NCBI GenBank assembly: GCA_036429605.1
Contig: JAVFKD010000015.1
Location: forward strand, 1,511,421-1,575,420
Direction of reading: 5' to 3'
DNA: 64,000 bases
DNA from: Cladobotryum mycophilum
Lineage: Eukaryota; Ascomycota; Sordariomycetes; Hypocreales; Hypocreaceae
Below, in pieces: positions 10,113 through 22,080 of the stretch (its first letter is position 1; each line of letters opens with the position of its first letter). The position numbers were made by a program, and so were the translations under genes. Below the pieces are notes generated by a model. The model saw nothing but the letters and a program-made list of their open reading frames with translations, did no database searches and had not been told where the DNA came from.

Positions 10113-12475
10113 ATGGCAAGCCATGTCCCTCTTGATCCCGTTGTTGCTGAAATCCTCAAGCAACCTTCAGTTGCGGAATGGAAGCGGCAGACTGAAGTCA
10201 TCATCAATGAGGAGAAGGCCAATGGCATTGACCCGGGTGTTCTTGATCATGAGATTCTCAAGTTTACCAAATATCCCAAGGACACAGGGCTACCCTCTAC
10301 TACGGGGCCAACTACGGAGCGTCCAGAATCCTCGGAAAACCGTCCCAGTTACACCGGAACCCCCCATATCCAACGAGATTCTAGGACTTCCAAGTCGAGG
10401 CTCATCATACAAAATCATATTTGATGATGGATCGGTTGTTGAGCCTCACGCGGAGGAGCCCGAAGATGGCCAAGAGCCAATGGAAGACGTGCTTGCGCTG
10501 ATGACACAAGTTTATGGCCGAGTAGAGAGCAGGCAAGTAAAAGTGCAATTTAGAATGTTTTTATGGCATCTAATTAGTTTATAGTTACAATGCTTTCTAC
10601 AATGTCATGGAAGTTGAGCCAAATTGGCCCCGGCTTCTCAATCTCCAGCAGGCTAAGCAGACGTTCAACTGGGAAACGGAAGTACCTTGGGGCGATGGTT
10701 CATATATTAAATATCCTCCTCATTTGAAAAACATTCCCGACGATGAAAAATCTCCTGTCTTTGCAATTTTCGACAAATTAGGTTTGCTTGAGACGCAAGC
10801 CATCATGCGACCGTTCATTCCCAAAACATTCTGGGAAAAGCTTGCTGAACCTCTCTATAAATGGGTACTTGATCAGATCAAAGCGAAAAACGGTAATATC
10901 GACGGCATCTCTAAGGCGAATTCCATCCACGCCTTTGAGACCTTCAATCGGTCGAACCGAAAGAGAGCGACTGACATCTCCAACGGTCAAAACCTTGGCC
11001 TTTTACCAGACTGGTATACGGACCGTCGCTTTGCGGAGCAAGCCTTTGCTGGTACCAACCCAACGACGCTCCTACGCATCACCAAAGCTGAAGGCAATCT
11101 CTTGCAAGAATTCACTGCCGCTGCTAAGCGCCATGGATACAGCGAGTGGTACAAGAGACTGGACCGTGACGTCAAGCCAGATTCTCTATACGTACAGGAC
11201 CACCGATATTTCCGCAAGGCTTTCGGAGCACACCCAGATGAGGAACTTGAACACCAAGAAAAGGGATCGGGCCACAACCGTGCTTGTGCTGCCGTAACAT
11301 TGTTTGAACTCCATGAAAATGGCATTCTTCATCCTGTGGCGATTGTGATCGATTACAAAAGCACCATGGAAGGATCAGTCACCATCTTCAACAAGAATAT
11401 ACTCCCATCATCTAAAGAACAGGATGAAAGTAAGGATTGGCCTTGGCGATATGCCAAGACATGTGCTCAGGTCTCGGACTGGATTCGTCACGAAGTGGGC
11501 GTGCATCTTACGCGTGCACACTTTATCGAGGAGGCTATCATCGTGGCCACGCGCCGTACGATCCGCATGGATAGCATCGTCTATACAATCCTATCGCCCC
11601 ACTGGTACAAGACCCTCTCTCTTAACGCAGCGGCAAGAAGTGTACTTGTTCCAGGAATTATCAAGGACCTCGTTGGCCTGAAGAAGGAATACCTTGAGCG
11701 CTACATGGCATACGAGTATGAAAATTTCGATTATAAACAGAATTACGTCCCCAATGATCTCAAGGCAAGAGGTTTTCCAAATGATGCCGCTGGCCTCAAT
11801 GATCCCAAGTTCAAGAACTACGCCTACGCCAGGAATATGATTGTTCTATGGGATGTTATTCGTCGATACGTGAGGAGCATGCTTTTGACCTCGTACAATG
11901 AGAAGACTGCGAATGAGAGTATTGCCGGTGATGAAGATATTCAGAACTGGGTCAAGGAGGTCCGCACCGGCGCCAAAATCAAGTCTTTCCCTGATATCAA
12001 GACCCTAGATGACCTCACTGATGCCCTTACCATGAGCATCCACCTCGCCGCGCCTTTCCATACAGCCGTCAATTATCTCCAGAACTTCTACCAGGCCTTT
12101 GTACCTGCCAAGCCGCCTGCGCTTTCTTCGCCGTTGCCCAATTCAGTTGAGATTCTAAATGGATACTACGAGGACGACCTTATCCAAGCGCTGCCCGTTA
12201 ACCACGAGCGTCAGTGGATTCTAGCCGTCCAGGTCCCGTGGCTTCTTAGCTTCAAGGTCGCAAGCGATCGCAGTCTGCTCACCTTCGCCTCCTCGCAGGC
12301 AACGAATTTTGGGGGAAAGAACTCCAAGCAGGTCCGTGCGATTAGCAACGAGCTGTTTGAGAACCTCAAGAAGCTTGGGGAGAAGTTCATCAAGCACAGT
12401 CATGAGATGACCGAGGGCTCTATTCCATACCAGGTCATGGATCCAGCGACCACGGCGGTTTCTATCCTCATCTGA
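10113..12475 (+). CDS. Lipoxygenase, apparently frameshifted near its 5' end
   Basis: Lipoxygenases add dioxygen to polyunsaturated fatty acids at a single non-haem metal. The long exon 10585-12475 carries every metal ligand. Counting from the ATG at 10607, the ligands are the two His of HEVGVH at 295 and 300, His485 and Asn489 in HTAVNY, and the C-terminal Ile in VSILI. The WRYAKTCAQVSDWIRHE and SPHWYKTLSLNAAARSVL stretches are also classical. Terminal Ile is usual for iron enzymes, whereas Val is typical of the manganese type; this is family knowledge only. A GC-AG intron (AG/GCAAGT, 10533-10584) joins the upstream exon in phase. The 5' exon has an ATG at 10113, but the most protein-like reading changes phase twice, near 10290 and 10381, each consistent with loss of one base. 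Either the gene is a recent pseudogene or the assembly has two errors. No secretion signal is visible, so a cytoplasmic enzyme is likely. Its 3' end and downstream flank are duplicated at about 37732-38165. Confidence 0.8.
10533..10584 (+). other. GC-AG intron in the lipoxygenase gene
   Basis: The donor is AG/GCAAGTAA and the acceptor TTTATAG, with CTAAT before it. Removing these 52 bases joins a phase-2 exon end (AG) to T, giving Ser, and opens the frame into NAFYNVMEVEPNW. GC-AG introns are a known minor class that normally has the AG/GCAAGT consensus seen here. Confidence 0.65.
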
Positions 12476-12770
12476 GTGTTTTTCTTAGCATGTTGTGTGC
12501 GTTTTTCTTCATGATATTGAAGTAGTGTAAAAGTTCCTCATCTAAAAGTTAGCTCCAATTGAAATAAGTCTGATGCCCGCTATAGCATTTATGAGGGCAA
12601 CATAAGACGGCTTTGCGCAGCCCGATGCTAGTCATGCTATATCATTCGTAGTCTTTTAGTACCTCAAGGAAAATTCCATCTACCCTTTTATTAGATAAAG
12701 GCTTCCTAGATTATTATAACTAGCCCTCAGGCGGAATATGGGATAGTTGGTCTGGCCAGCTGTTGCTACC
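12405..12770. repeat. Right flank of duplicated lipoxygenase segment (copy A)
   Basis: The last 70 coding bases of the lipoxygenase and about 290 bp downstream align with about 37732-38165. In the coding part GACCGAGGGCTCTATTC is identical, and beyond it the other copy shows mainly C-to-T and G-to-A changes, including CAG to TAG. The alignment fades shortly after GGCGGAATA near 12740, with TTGGTCTG still shared just beyond. Confidence 0.8.
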
Positions 12771-12779
12771 GTCGCTTCT

Positions 12780-13350
12780 GTTACTGCTGTTGGTCTTTTT
12801 TTTCTTTCTAGCAACCTTAGTCTGCGAACTTCAGTCTATGATAGCTTAGCACTACCCTTAGGAGGAAGAGATTTAACAGTGGCTGCAGGAGGTTGTGGGG
12901 TCTCCTTGCTAGAAGGCGTCAGGCCTGCTGACCAAGTTCGGAGCTTCGGGTTGGGCAGAGACCTTGTTGCAAAAGGTCTTTATGGCTTCTTCCTCGGCCA
13001 AGTAGTCTCGGAGCCGCTTGTTAATGATTGTACGGAGCGGAGTGCCGTTCCCGTTCTTCTGGGTAGCAGGGAGACTACTGAATATTTGGTTGTCTGCCTA
13101 CTCGAGGTTCTGTTTGGGTTGGGAAGCGTCTGAGGGACTGGCGTAGCTGCTACCCTATCTTAAAGTTTGTTCAGGGGCATTTTGTGTTGTTTTGGTGTTT
13201 TTATTAATACTAGTAGTATAGATCTGGTATGGTTGGACCCAAAGGTAGGGGGTCCTGTGGATGTAGGGGAGGATGTGTGTCTTGTGTCGGGTCAAGTAGG
13301 AGTGCTGGACAGGCGAAGGGTAATAGAGGCATTTTATATAACCTTAGGTA
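12780..13350 (-). pseudogene. Possible retroelement Gag-like relic
   Basis: The minus strand contains a broken open stretch with phrases such as NGNGTPLRTIINKRLRDYLA and EEEAIKTFCNKV, flanked by stops. The composition and lysine/arginine-rich helical look recall Gag-like proteins of fungal retroelements. I cannot place it firmly, no reverse transcriptase is present and no termini are seen. A plus-strand frame of 128 codons over the same bases has no recognisable feature. Confidence 0.25.
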
Positions 13351-14363
13351 CCTGCCATCATATATTAGGGGCAATTGCATCCCATATTCTATATATACTA
13401 TATTATAGTGTTCTTCTGGTGTGTTTGTATGGGAATTATCTCTGCAGGTAATAAATATATAGTCCTATGAACTCCATATACTATGAAGCAAGTACACTTC
13501 AGTTATCTACACTTAAGGCCTCAGTTGATCCACTACATTAAGACCTTTCTTATTAATATACCCATACTTTACATTGGCCGAAAATATGTAGTGGATTGAA
13601 CTGATTGCACACCTCCGTCCCCCAAGCAAGCATAACGGCGACTGTGTGTGTGGCACAATAAGATCCTTGCACTTCCAATAACTAGCAGCTTTCCCGCAAC
13701 TCATTCTTATCCACCGTATAAATACGTATTAATAATACATCTTTCGGGGTTTGCACTGCTGTATGCCTTCATGCCCAACGACCTTGCCCAGTCTTGTCTC
13801 ACCGCCAAACGGTCCCAAAGATGTGTAATATTGCCTTTGATCGGCCATAATCATCAGAAAATATGAAACCAGCTTTGATGAGGCTGTTGATTTCACGCAT
13901 CGCCAAGAAATGAGGAGCAACGTTGCTCACAATGCCGCCAATTCGCCAACGTCCTCGTCCTAGACCTCAGCCCAATAAACAAGTGGATGATCCACAGTCC
14001 ACCATACGCGGCAAAATAAGCAGCCAGCTGCCTCATCGGACAAGGAGAAAGGCGAGGTCAAGTATAACATCTTAACCTACCTCGCTTGTGTCTGCCTCCC
14101 CCTTGAGATAAATGGAACCTGGCAATGTCGACTTGTGGCATTCTAGACATTTCCCAACAAGGATGACCTAGACCATGGTATTGATGTCACAAATCTTGAT
14201 AGAGAGATCTTAGTGAGTTATAGACAGCTAAGATCGAGGTCTTTCTACTCGTTTACCGATACATCAACCAAGAATACCCGACTCACCATAAAAACTAAAT
14301 TGTAAACAAGGTAGAATTTCTCAATATCTTTGACTGTCTTTTAGCCTTTGCCCTCCCTTCTCC
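13351..14363. other. Intergenic, no supported gene
   Basis: AT-rich stretches and short open frames only. The last 150 bp before 14363 are presumably the 3' untranslated and termination region of the minus-strand NACHT gene. Confidence 0.5.
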
Positions 14364-17300
14364 CTAAGAAATCGGATCATCATTCTCATTTTTTCCACCA
14401 AACAAAGCTCCTGTAACATCGACGGCTGTTTGGATTTCGTCCTGGTTTTCTTGCGATTCCAAGAAGCTCAAGGCCTCTTTATATCGACTAAAGTCGCCCT
14501 TTTTGATAATCGTCGATAGTGGCCCCGTCAGCTCTTTCAATGCAAGCGATGTCTTTGGTCTGTCATCACCACCCGAGCTCCTTGACACGTCCAGAAGGTA
14601 AATGATCGTGAGAGCGATCTGTATCAGTGGCATCTCTAGTTCTGGGGTGAAAGCTTCCTTCTGAGCCACTTCGATGCGTTGATGAACCGATTTTACCAAA
14701 GCCTTTCGGTCTTCATCTGGCACAGACTCGATACTATCCAAGATCAATAGGGCTAATTTGCGGGTATGCGAGAGACTTGGGCGATTCTGCTCAGTTGTAG
14801 AAAATAGGCGGACGGCGAAGTCGAAAATTGTTCCGGTATCTAGGCCTTCGTCTTCTTTATGCGTGGAACTGCTAGGACCCTCCACCGACGGGCTAGTATT
14901 GTTTATCGTTTTAATGGTCCATTCAAAGCCCTGTGTCAGTATAGATAGCAGTGTATCTAGGGCCTGAACACTGCCCTGCTCCATAGCCGCGCGAAACAGT
15001 TCGATAGCTGCAAGAGCTAAGCCGAGAGCTTCCTCGAACATTTTACTTTTTATGCAGTCCCGGTAGTCTTTCAACCTGGCTTCAAGCAATTCTTCGGCTA
15101 AGTCTCCCATACCCGTCTCGATCAGAGCTTGGCATTGCCTCGCGCATTCTCCACTAAGCTTGATCATGAATCTCCTCTTCGGGTGCAAAACCGTTGCTCT
15201 TGTCAGTTCCAAACCAGACCAACCCCATATCTTGGCATTCACTCGATCTTTCTTCTTTATAGTAATCGAGAAATTCCCAATGAAAATCTGAAGCAGATGT
15301 CTTATAATTGCCTGTCCCTGCTCTCCGAGATCCTCAACTGCTTCTGCTCCTCCGGCCCACATCTTAGAAAGGATAAAGGCCAAGTATTTGTACTTCTTTT
15401 CCTTTTTAGCGGCACTCAGTAATAATTCAATACCAACGAGAGCTCGAAGTGCACCTTTCTTGAATCTTTGCTCCGGTGTTAGGCTTGAATCGGTAAAAAA
15501 CATGGCAAACTCAATCACTCGGTTTTCCATTACCCTTGTAAGCATTGGCTCACCAGGCCCATCTTTTGTCACAAGGGTGCCTAATGTCTCAATCCACGTG
15601 TCAGCAATCAGGTTGATCACCTCAGGGATACCGTTTAAGATCGCGTGCTCCAAGATCCTGGATGCGGCGAATGTCAATCGGTCTAACACCTCGGGGAAAC
15701 GCCCATCAAGACTATCGCGTCCAAATGAGGCTGACTGTCTCCTCGACAAAGTTTCCTTGAGAGTAGCTTGGTTAATCAGACCTTCAGTTTTGTGAATAAA
15801 CTGCTTTTCCACCAATGCATTCACAGATGGCGGTTGCAACGTAGGAGCAGGGTCATTGTCGGCAAGTTTGACGCATAAGAGAGAAGAAAACAAACTTTGG
15901 AGAAGCTTTCCAAGCCGCTTCAATGCATTTCTCCGAGATACTTTTATCGGAATCTCCTCCTCACCGTTTTTGAACTCTTCTTCATATGTAACTTTTGTCA
16001 TGGGCTTTCTTAGTTTTGTTCGCTTGAGTGCTTTCTTGTTTTCCGACAGAGCCAGCTCTATCACATCGACGAACGTCTGTTTTCCAAGATCAACCATAGT
16101 TTCAAAGAAAGGAGTATTTCCTTTTTCAAGTTCCTTCTCGAAGAAGATTTCCACTTGTTCAATTATGCTATTGATGAAGCCCATATTACTAGCTTTCAGA
16201 GCCCCTTTGAATAGATACCGATAAAGCTGTGTATAGTTTGCATTGTTGGAGCTTTTCTCTCCATACGAGGCAGCTTGAGGATCCTTCTTCAATAGTAGCT
16301 CTTTGACATTCTCGTAGCCTTCGCTATGAGCAGCTCCATAAGCAGTTCCCATCGGGCCATTAGCTAAAGAGATGTTTGCACCATTCTCCAAGAGAAGCCT
16401 AACAAGATCTATGCGTCCATAAAATGCCGTGGCTCGGAGGGCTGGTCCGCAAAGTCCACTTGGGTCATTGACATCCACACCACGCTCAATTAACTCGAGA
16501 TATATTTGACGGAAGGGAGTAGGATCCATGCCTCTACGGCATCCAGTTGCCGCCGCAGTAAGAACACTTCCATAACTCTCGTTTGTTGCATGTATGTCGA
16601 AGCCTCTGTTGCATAGTAGCTTCACAACATTAGCATGACCATGCAATGCTGCAGAATGAAGAGCCGTGCCGAAAGGGCCCTCGGCTTCAATGATGGGCTG
16701 TTCTCCATATTGATCAAGAATCATCTCGACACAGTCATCGCACCCTATCATAGAAACCATTTGCAAAGCGGTGCCCACAGAGCTCTCAATGCGAACATCT
16801 GCCCCGACTTCCAAGAGCTTCCAAACGATTTCCTTGTGGTGGTGATGTCTTCTGCAGGCGGCAATCAGGGCTGTCTCGTTCTCATTGCTCCGAGTGTCCA
16901 AATCGGCTTTCTTATCGAGAAGAAGCTTTAGTATATGTTGATTTCCATAGTGGGCTGCGTAGTAAAGAGGTGTGCGACCCTCGCTGTCTTGTGCGTTTAT
17001 GTCGCCTCCATAACTGATCATTTTTTCGACAGCACGGGCAGTCTCTCTTTTCTTTTCATCACTCTCAGCTTCATTGCGAATAGCCCAGTGAATTGATGTG
17101 CGGCCCTCACTATCACACCTCTTCAAGTCAAGCCACCCCTTTTCCTCAAAACTGTCAAAGAATTCAAGAAGGGAGAAATAACTGATTATATGTTCGTAGC
17201 AAACTCCAGTCGGCATCGATTTATGTAGAGTAAGCAGATAAATCTGGAATGATAATTGCAAATTGTTCTCAGACACAGTGTCTTGATGTCCAAAGAGCTT

Positions 17301-19027
17301 TTCAAAGCACTTCAAGAGCTCAACATCCTTCTGCTCTGAGCTTGACCCAGTTGGCGTTTTCATGCACCCTTTTGCACTAGCAACCCAGTTGCAAGAGGCA
17401 AACTCCAAAAATGGATGTTTCTTCAGAACCGGGTCAAGGGTTTTATAATCGTACCATTGAGCCTCACTATATGGGCCATGAGAGAAATCTGATGAGGCTA
17501 AATGGGTCAGGCATAGGTGCGCGATCCGACCATGGCTGATGAATGGCTTATATGATCTAAAAAAGTCGAAAATAGATTGATGGTAGAACCGAAAGACTCC
17601 AAGGTTGTCATTGATCTCTATCAGGTGCTTGCAATCACGTATTATCTGGTCTGGATCTTTGCTCAGCTCACCGTAGAGTTCCTTATCAACTTTTCCATCT
17701 TTAGAACTGATTGAAAGAGCCACAAGAAACATCTCCTTGGGCATTGAGCCTGTCGTCTGAGACAAGATAGCCATAGTCCGGAGAGTAATCTGCCGTTCAA
17801 TTGATTTAGTATTAGTATCCAATTCCTCAAATTTAGCAGCGTAGTCTTCGAACACTTTGGTCATCTTCTTGGGTGGAGTGAGGTTCCTGAGAGCGGTTAA
17901 AACACTTCCTCGATGAGAACAGTCGGAGATATTTGACGCCTGTAATTGCGCCCACAGAAACCTAGTTGAGCCAATTAGACGTTGGGAAAAATAACTGTGG
18001 GATGAATACCAACACTCCGTCTGCCTTGTTCATCAGCTCCGATACGACTGTCTGTTTTAGGTCTAGATCGCGATTGAAAAGCCTTGAGCTGAACTTCTTG
18101 GTCAAGAATGTCTTGATATCTTCCGAGTTATCAGCGGGCCCGACTTGGATCTGAGCCGCGTCGTGCTCTCGGAGATCCTCATAAGCTATACGGTCGCGAG
18201 AGCTGATTATTGTAGCAATTTTGTGTTTACTTTTCCTTTGCTTGTGCTCTTGGAAGATGTTGTTGAGCTTTGTGAGCAAATCGAACTGATCCTCGTCAGG
18301 AAGCTGGTCAAGACCGTCAATGACCATGTATACATCGCGTTTGGATTTTGCGAAAAAGTCAGCGAGCGCCTTTTGAACATCCTCATTGCTGCTATGCTGG
18401 AATACGTCGGACGGATTTTGGTTGTCTTCGTGCGTCTGATCCCAGAACGTCATCAACATGTTTTTATAAATCTGATTCATTTGCTTTTCATCTCCATAAC
18501 CGACATAGAAGTATAGCAGATGAATAGCGTCGAGCTCTTGGCTGGCAATCTTAGTTTCGCGAATAGATTCGACAACACGAGACCTAGATATATCGCACAG
18601 TAAGCCTTTGACAGAGCGCGAGATGCGGGGATTTGAAGATGGAATTCAAGAATGCAAAAAAGTAGATGAAAGGGCTCACATCAAAATTGTCTTGCCACAT
18701 CCCGCTAATTATCACCCAGTCAACGAAACTCATTGTACAGAATGCGATTTTTACATCACTCACGAGGACCATAGATCCATAGTATGGAGCATGAATTCTC
18801 CAGATTCAGCCACCTTTTGAATTCTTCTCTTTGCGGTAGCCATTCGCACGTTCCCCGACCTTTCCACACTGCTTTAAGACTCATGTGCATTTGCTCAGTA
18901 ATATTTCTGGATGTTGGTTGGCTTCTGTCGCCGTCGTAATCTATTGCCTGTAGGTTAGCACTGCTATATGTAAATAATGAACAGCACGTTCTATACTTAC
19001 AGTTTGTTGAATAATAATTGTGGCCAT
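14364..19027 (-). CDS. NACHT-type STAND NTPase with ankyrin repeats
   Basis: Proteins of this class act as intracellular nonself or danger sensors in fungi. The model has five exons: 19001-19027 (MATIIIQQT), 18764-18947, 18680-18704, 18010-18583 and 14364-17939. It closes in frame at 1,461 residues. Exon 2 ends in SCSILWIYGP and the 25-nt exon 3 supplies the Walker A core GCGKTIL, so the P-loop is intact only after splicing. Walker B (VYMVIDGLDQLP) and a sensor-like ATIISSRDR follow. Ankyrin repeats cover about residues 280-590, and the C-terminal 800 residues are helical and unassigned. The exon 4/5 junction is uncertain: the canonical pair GTATTC/TTACAG drops FLWAQLQ, a motif expected at this point that is readable just upstream in the exon 5 frame. 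No effector domain is seen in the very short N-terminus, which is unusual. The sub-promoter region upstream is short of clear elements. Confidence 0.78.
18680..18704 (-). other. 25-nt microexon carrying the Walker A motif
   Basis: It is bounded by an ATTAG acceptor and a GTGAGC donor on the minus strand. With one base from exon 2 and one from exon 4 it encodes P-G-C-G-K-T-I-L-M. Without it the NTPase lacks a P-loop and the frame is lost (211 nt before, phase 1; 236 nt after, phase 2). Confidence 0.75.
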
Positions 19028-19702
19028 AGTGAATACCCTGAATGTGACCAATGTTATGACGTATGTCAACATGGTTCTCTGACATAATGGCGCGCAAAAG
19101 GAGTCGTCTCGTAGCTTTGACGTGTAGATTCTGGTATTTGTCGAGTTTAGAATGAACGAGGACGTTGAGGAGCGACTTTCTGTCACGACTAGAACATACG
19201 GTCACGGCTTATACCCCGGATCGGCAAAACCCTGGGACAATTAACCAATTAGAAGGGATCGACCTGGTTCAGACTGATCACACATGACTGATGAAACAAG
19301 ATTTAAGCGGCACTGGCTGTCGCTGATAGGGATCAGAAGATGTCATCTATGGGATCCCTGCGTGAAATTGCTGCTTACTTAATTACTGAATCTTAAGCCT
19401 TAAGGCTCAAGAGTAATTAGCGTGGCGCTTTAGTGTTCTGAAATACTAATAGCATACTGCATCTCGTATGGATGGATCTCATCGTGCCTCTAGAAGCGGT
19501 TAGTAAATTCCAGGTAGTGCCCTTAAGAGCCCTGGAGCCGCCCCTGTACCTTAGCTTCCATCCATCCATGCTAGAGCCACCGAAGGCGCAGGTACTCTCC
19601 ACTGTCAAGTGCTATAAAACATCTAGACTGTTCTCATGGCTCTTACAGCGGGCTTAGCTTCCTTGCAAAAGTCCATGGATCTGCCCAACTCCATTATTAA
19701 GC
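19028..19702. other. Divergent promoter region between NACHT gene and transcription factor
   Basis: No gene is supported. A small palindromic run CTTAAGCCTTAAGG lies near 19392. The region separates two divergently transcribed genes and presumably holds both promoters. Confidence 0.5.
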
Positions 19703-21356
19703 ATGGTTGATACATCAAATCCCAAGTCCTTTGTTTTCATTACGTCTACAAACCGTTTACGTCCCGATAACAATCATGCCAGACAGCAAATAAGGCGCCA
19801 GGCCATGAGCAGAGCAGCCTATTCCAGGCGCCAGAGAGGAGGCTACGGAAAAGTCAACTTATTCCAAGCCCCGGCCCAGTCCATGAGTAGCGATCAACCA
19901 CACGATCCGCTCAAGCAACGCGCTTTTGACTGTGTTGACGACGAAACTATAGACAGTCATCTATCAGCTACCATCCTGATTAGCCCTTCTAGTGTCGACT
20001 ACGAAAAAATAAGAATTCGCTACAATCTCGACCTTCTAGATCTATCAGCCCTCACATCGTTCCATGTTACTTATGCGACGGCAAGCTCCCTAGCATCGAA
20101 CCCGGACATTTTGAGAGATATCGTCGGGCGGCAGCAGCTTTCATATCTCACGCATGTGCCCGGTCGATATGGCCAGAGCCATGCGTTGGCATCGGCAGTG
20201 GAATGTGTGTCTGCCAGGGCACATCAATGGCTCATTGCTCCACACCAACCCGTTTCTAGTGAGATCATCGTGCTCTACCTGAGAGCGCTGAAAGCCGTAC
20301 AAGCTGCTTTGGAGAATCCTCATACAAACATGCAGCCCGAAGTATTATGTGCGACTGAATTGTTGGGCATATATGAGGTACTTCAATCAATATAATTAAC
20401 CTTATCAACCACTCACTCGTGTCGCAATAGTTATTCAGTACATCGACAGAACAGCGTTGGGCGTCCCACTCTTCTGGATCCACGGCTCTGATTAAGCTTC
20501 GCGGACCAGATCGATACACGAGCGATTTCGAAAAAGGCTTACTGGCATCTCACATTGGTCAAATAGTATGACTTGTTGCCACATATTGCGCAGGTAGTAG
20601 CTGACCGAAAATTGTTAGTTCCACCAGTCCCTAAATACGAATGAATCATGCTTCCTACATGATGGACCTTGGCAACTAGTCTTGCGTTCCATTGCGACAA
20701 ATGATGGGCCGTTTTCAGACAGAAGCGAGCGAGTCATTTCTTTATGGCAATCTGCTTGTCACCTTCCCTATCATTTACAGAAGATGGTCAAGATAATGTG
20801 CGAGAAAGAGGGTTCAATTGCTGACCCCTCTATTAAAGAACTTCACACCAGCCTACATGAGCTTCGACAGTCACTTTGGCACTGGCACCGACGATATCAA
20901 GAGTACAGCCAAGATCTTGATCTTTGTGGTCTCTTAAATAGCTCAGTAGACAGGGATCAGCAGTACGAAACACTCGGGTTTGCATTCGCCTGCCTTATTA
21001 TTATAAACCGCTTGATCTTTGCCCTGGACCCTGCAGGTGAAGGAAATTGTGAGGAGGAGGCCCAGAGGCTTTCTATTGAGATATTAGATATCGGCACAAT
21101 GAAGATATCTGCCATGTCTCGTTCCGAGCTTTTTTGTTCATCAAGACCCATGTCGCCCACCAAACTCGAGCTACAGAAGCTAGTTGGCGAAATTGGGCTA
21201 CAGGAATGCATGTCTCATCATGCTCCGCGTCTCCTTTACTTCCGAGGCACACTTGGATCGAATGGTGTCATTTGGTTGGCTGGCAGTATGTTTAAACTGT
21301 GTGAATTGGGAGCAGCAATCGTCACTAGGGTGTTGAAGGCGGGTGTGTATAGTTAA
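19703..21356 (+). CDS. Fungal-specific transcription-factor-like protein lacking a zinc cluster
   Basis: Three exons (19703-20377, 20431-20565, 20619-21356) join in phase 0 at both 53-bp introns and give 515 residues. The N-terminus (FVFITSTNR, then RQQIRRQAMSRAA and RRQRGGYGKVNL) is the basic start seen in a group of fungal regulators related to Zn2Cys6 factors but without the cysteine cluster. The middle carries RAHQWLIAP, LLGIYELFSTST, ALIKLRGPDRYTSDFEKGL and CFLHDGPWQLVLRS, typical of the fungal transcription-factor middle homology region. It is probably nuclear and regulates neighbouring or metabolic genes. The adjacent minus-strand VOC gene and the dead cysteine-synthase-like gene downstream are natural candidate targets, but nothing in the sequence proves this. 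No broken codons were found, in contrast to its neighbours. Confidence 0.75.
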
Positions 21357-21559
21357 GTAGAGTGGTGCCTAAGAGAAAAGAATAAATAGGTCACAAGATG
21401 TCAATTTGACAGACTGAAAATCAGACATGGATGCAGTCTTTTCTATGCTACTATATAGTGGCCTTGTTGCGAACTGGCTCCACACTCCTAGGCAGCCTCT
21501 CCTCAACTCTCCTCTCAGTCCCCTCTACACCCGAATCCCTGACAAGAGTAGCATATCTT

Positions 21560-21998
21560 TTAAGCTACGATACACGCAGCCTCAATGTTATTTCCAATAG
21601 GGTCAAGGACAAAGGCTGCATGGTAATTTGGGTGGATATGCGCTCGCCTTCCAGGAGCTCCGTTGTCCTTGGCTCCAGCACTTATAGCCTCGGTATGGAA
21701 GGCATTCACCGCAGTCTCATCTGGAATGGCTGTGTTAGTATTGAAAGGCAGAGTATTGGGGCGTAGACGTGGAGTAGTAATATTACTTACTTGGCGCGTT
21801 GAATGCAACATGAACTTGGGTATTCACAGGACCAATAGCCACCACAAGTTCAGGGCCGTTGACACCAAAGGCGGTCATCCCCTCAGGGAATCCGGGAAGC
21901 TTCTGGAGACCAATGGTCTTCAGGACTTGGTCATAGAAGGTCACCACGGTGGGGTATTCAGCAGCGGTGGCTTTGATGAGAATGTGTGAGATGGGCAT
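21560..21998 (-). CDS. VOC superfamily (glyoxalase/bleomycin-resistance-like) protein
   Basis: Two exons (21791-21998 and 21560-21720) with a GTAAGT/TTCCAG intron give 122 residues. The protein begins MPISHILIKATAAEYPTVV, with a His early in the first strand, continues through YDQVLKTIGLQKLPGFPEGM and VHVAFNAPNETAVNAFH, and ends YHAAFVLDPIGNNIEAACI. The FYDQVL, HVAF, and DPIGNNIEA stretches are the usual metal-site strands of single-domain VOC enzymes. The His near residue 5, the His of HVAF and the Glu of NIEA are the likely ligands. The substrate cannot be predicted. The ATG at 21998 is the only start that keeps the first strand. Confidence 0.82.
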
Positions 21999-22049
21999 TT
22001 TGAAAGGTTGGAAGCTGGAATTTGAATAAGCTGTTGACTTGATACTTGA

Positions 22050-22080
22050 TAATGAAGTGAGTGAGTGAGTGAGTGAGTGA
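22050..22080. repeat. GTGA microsatellite
   Basis: Seven GTGA units lie about 55 bp upstream of the VOC gene start, within its leader or promoter. Confidence 0.85.

Noticed and set aside
10123..10584. 153-codon frame as a separate gene
   Set aside because: Its end is the true lipoxygenase frame before the GC-AG intron; its start is out of phase with the better protein reading.
12747..13133. 128-codon plus-strand frame with a hydrophobic start
   Set aside because: The opposite strand reads more like a decayed Gag relic, and the frame has no recognisable domain.
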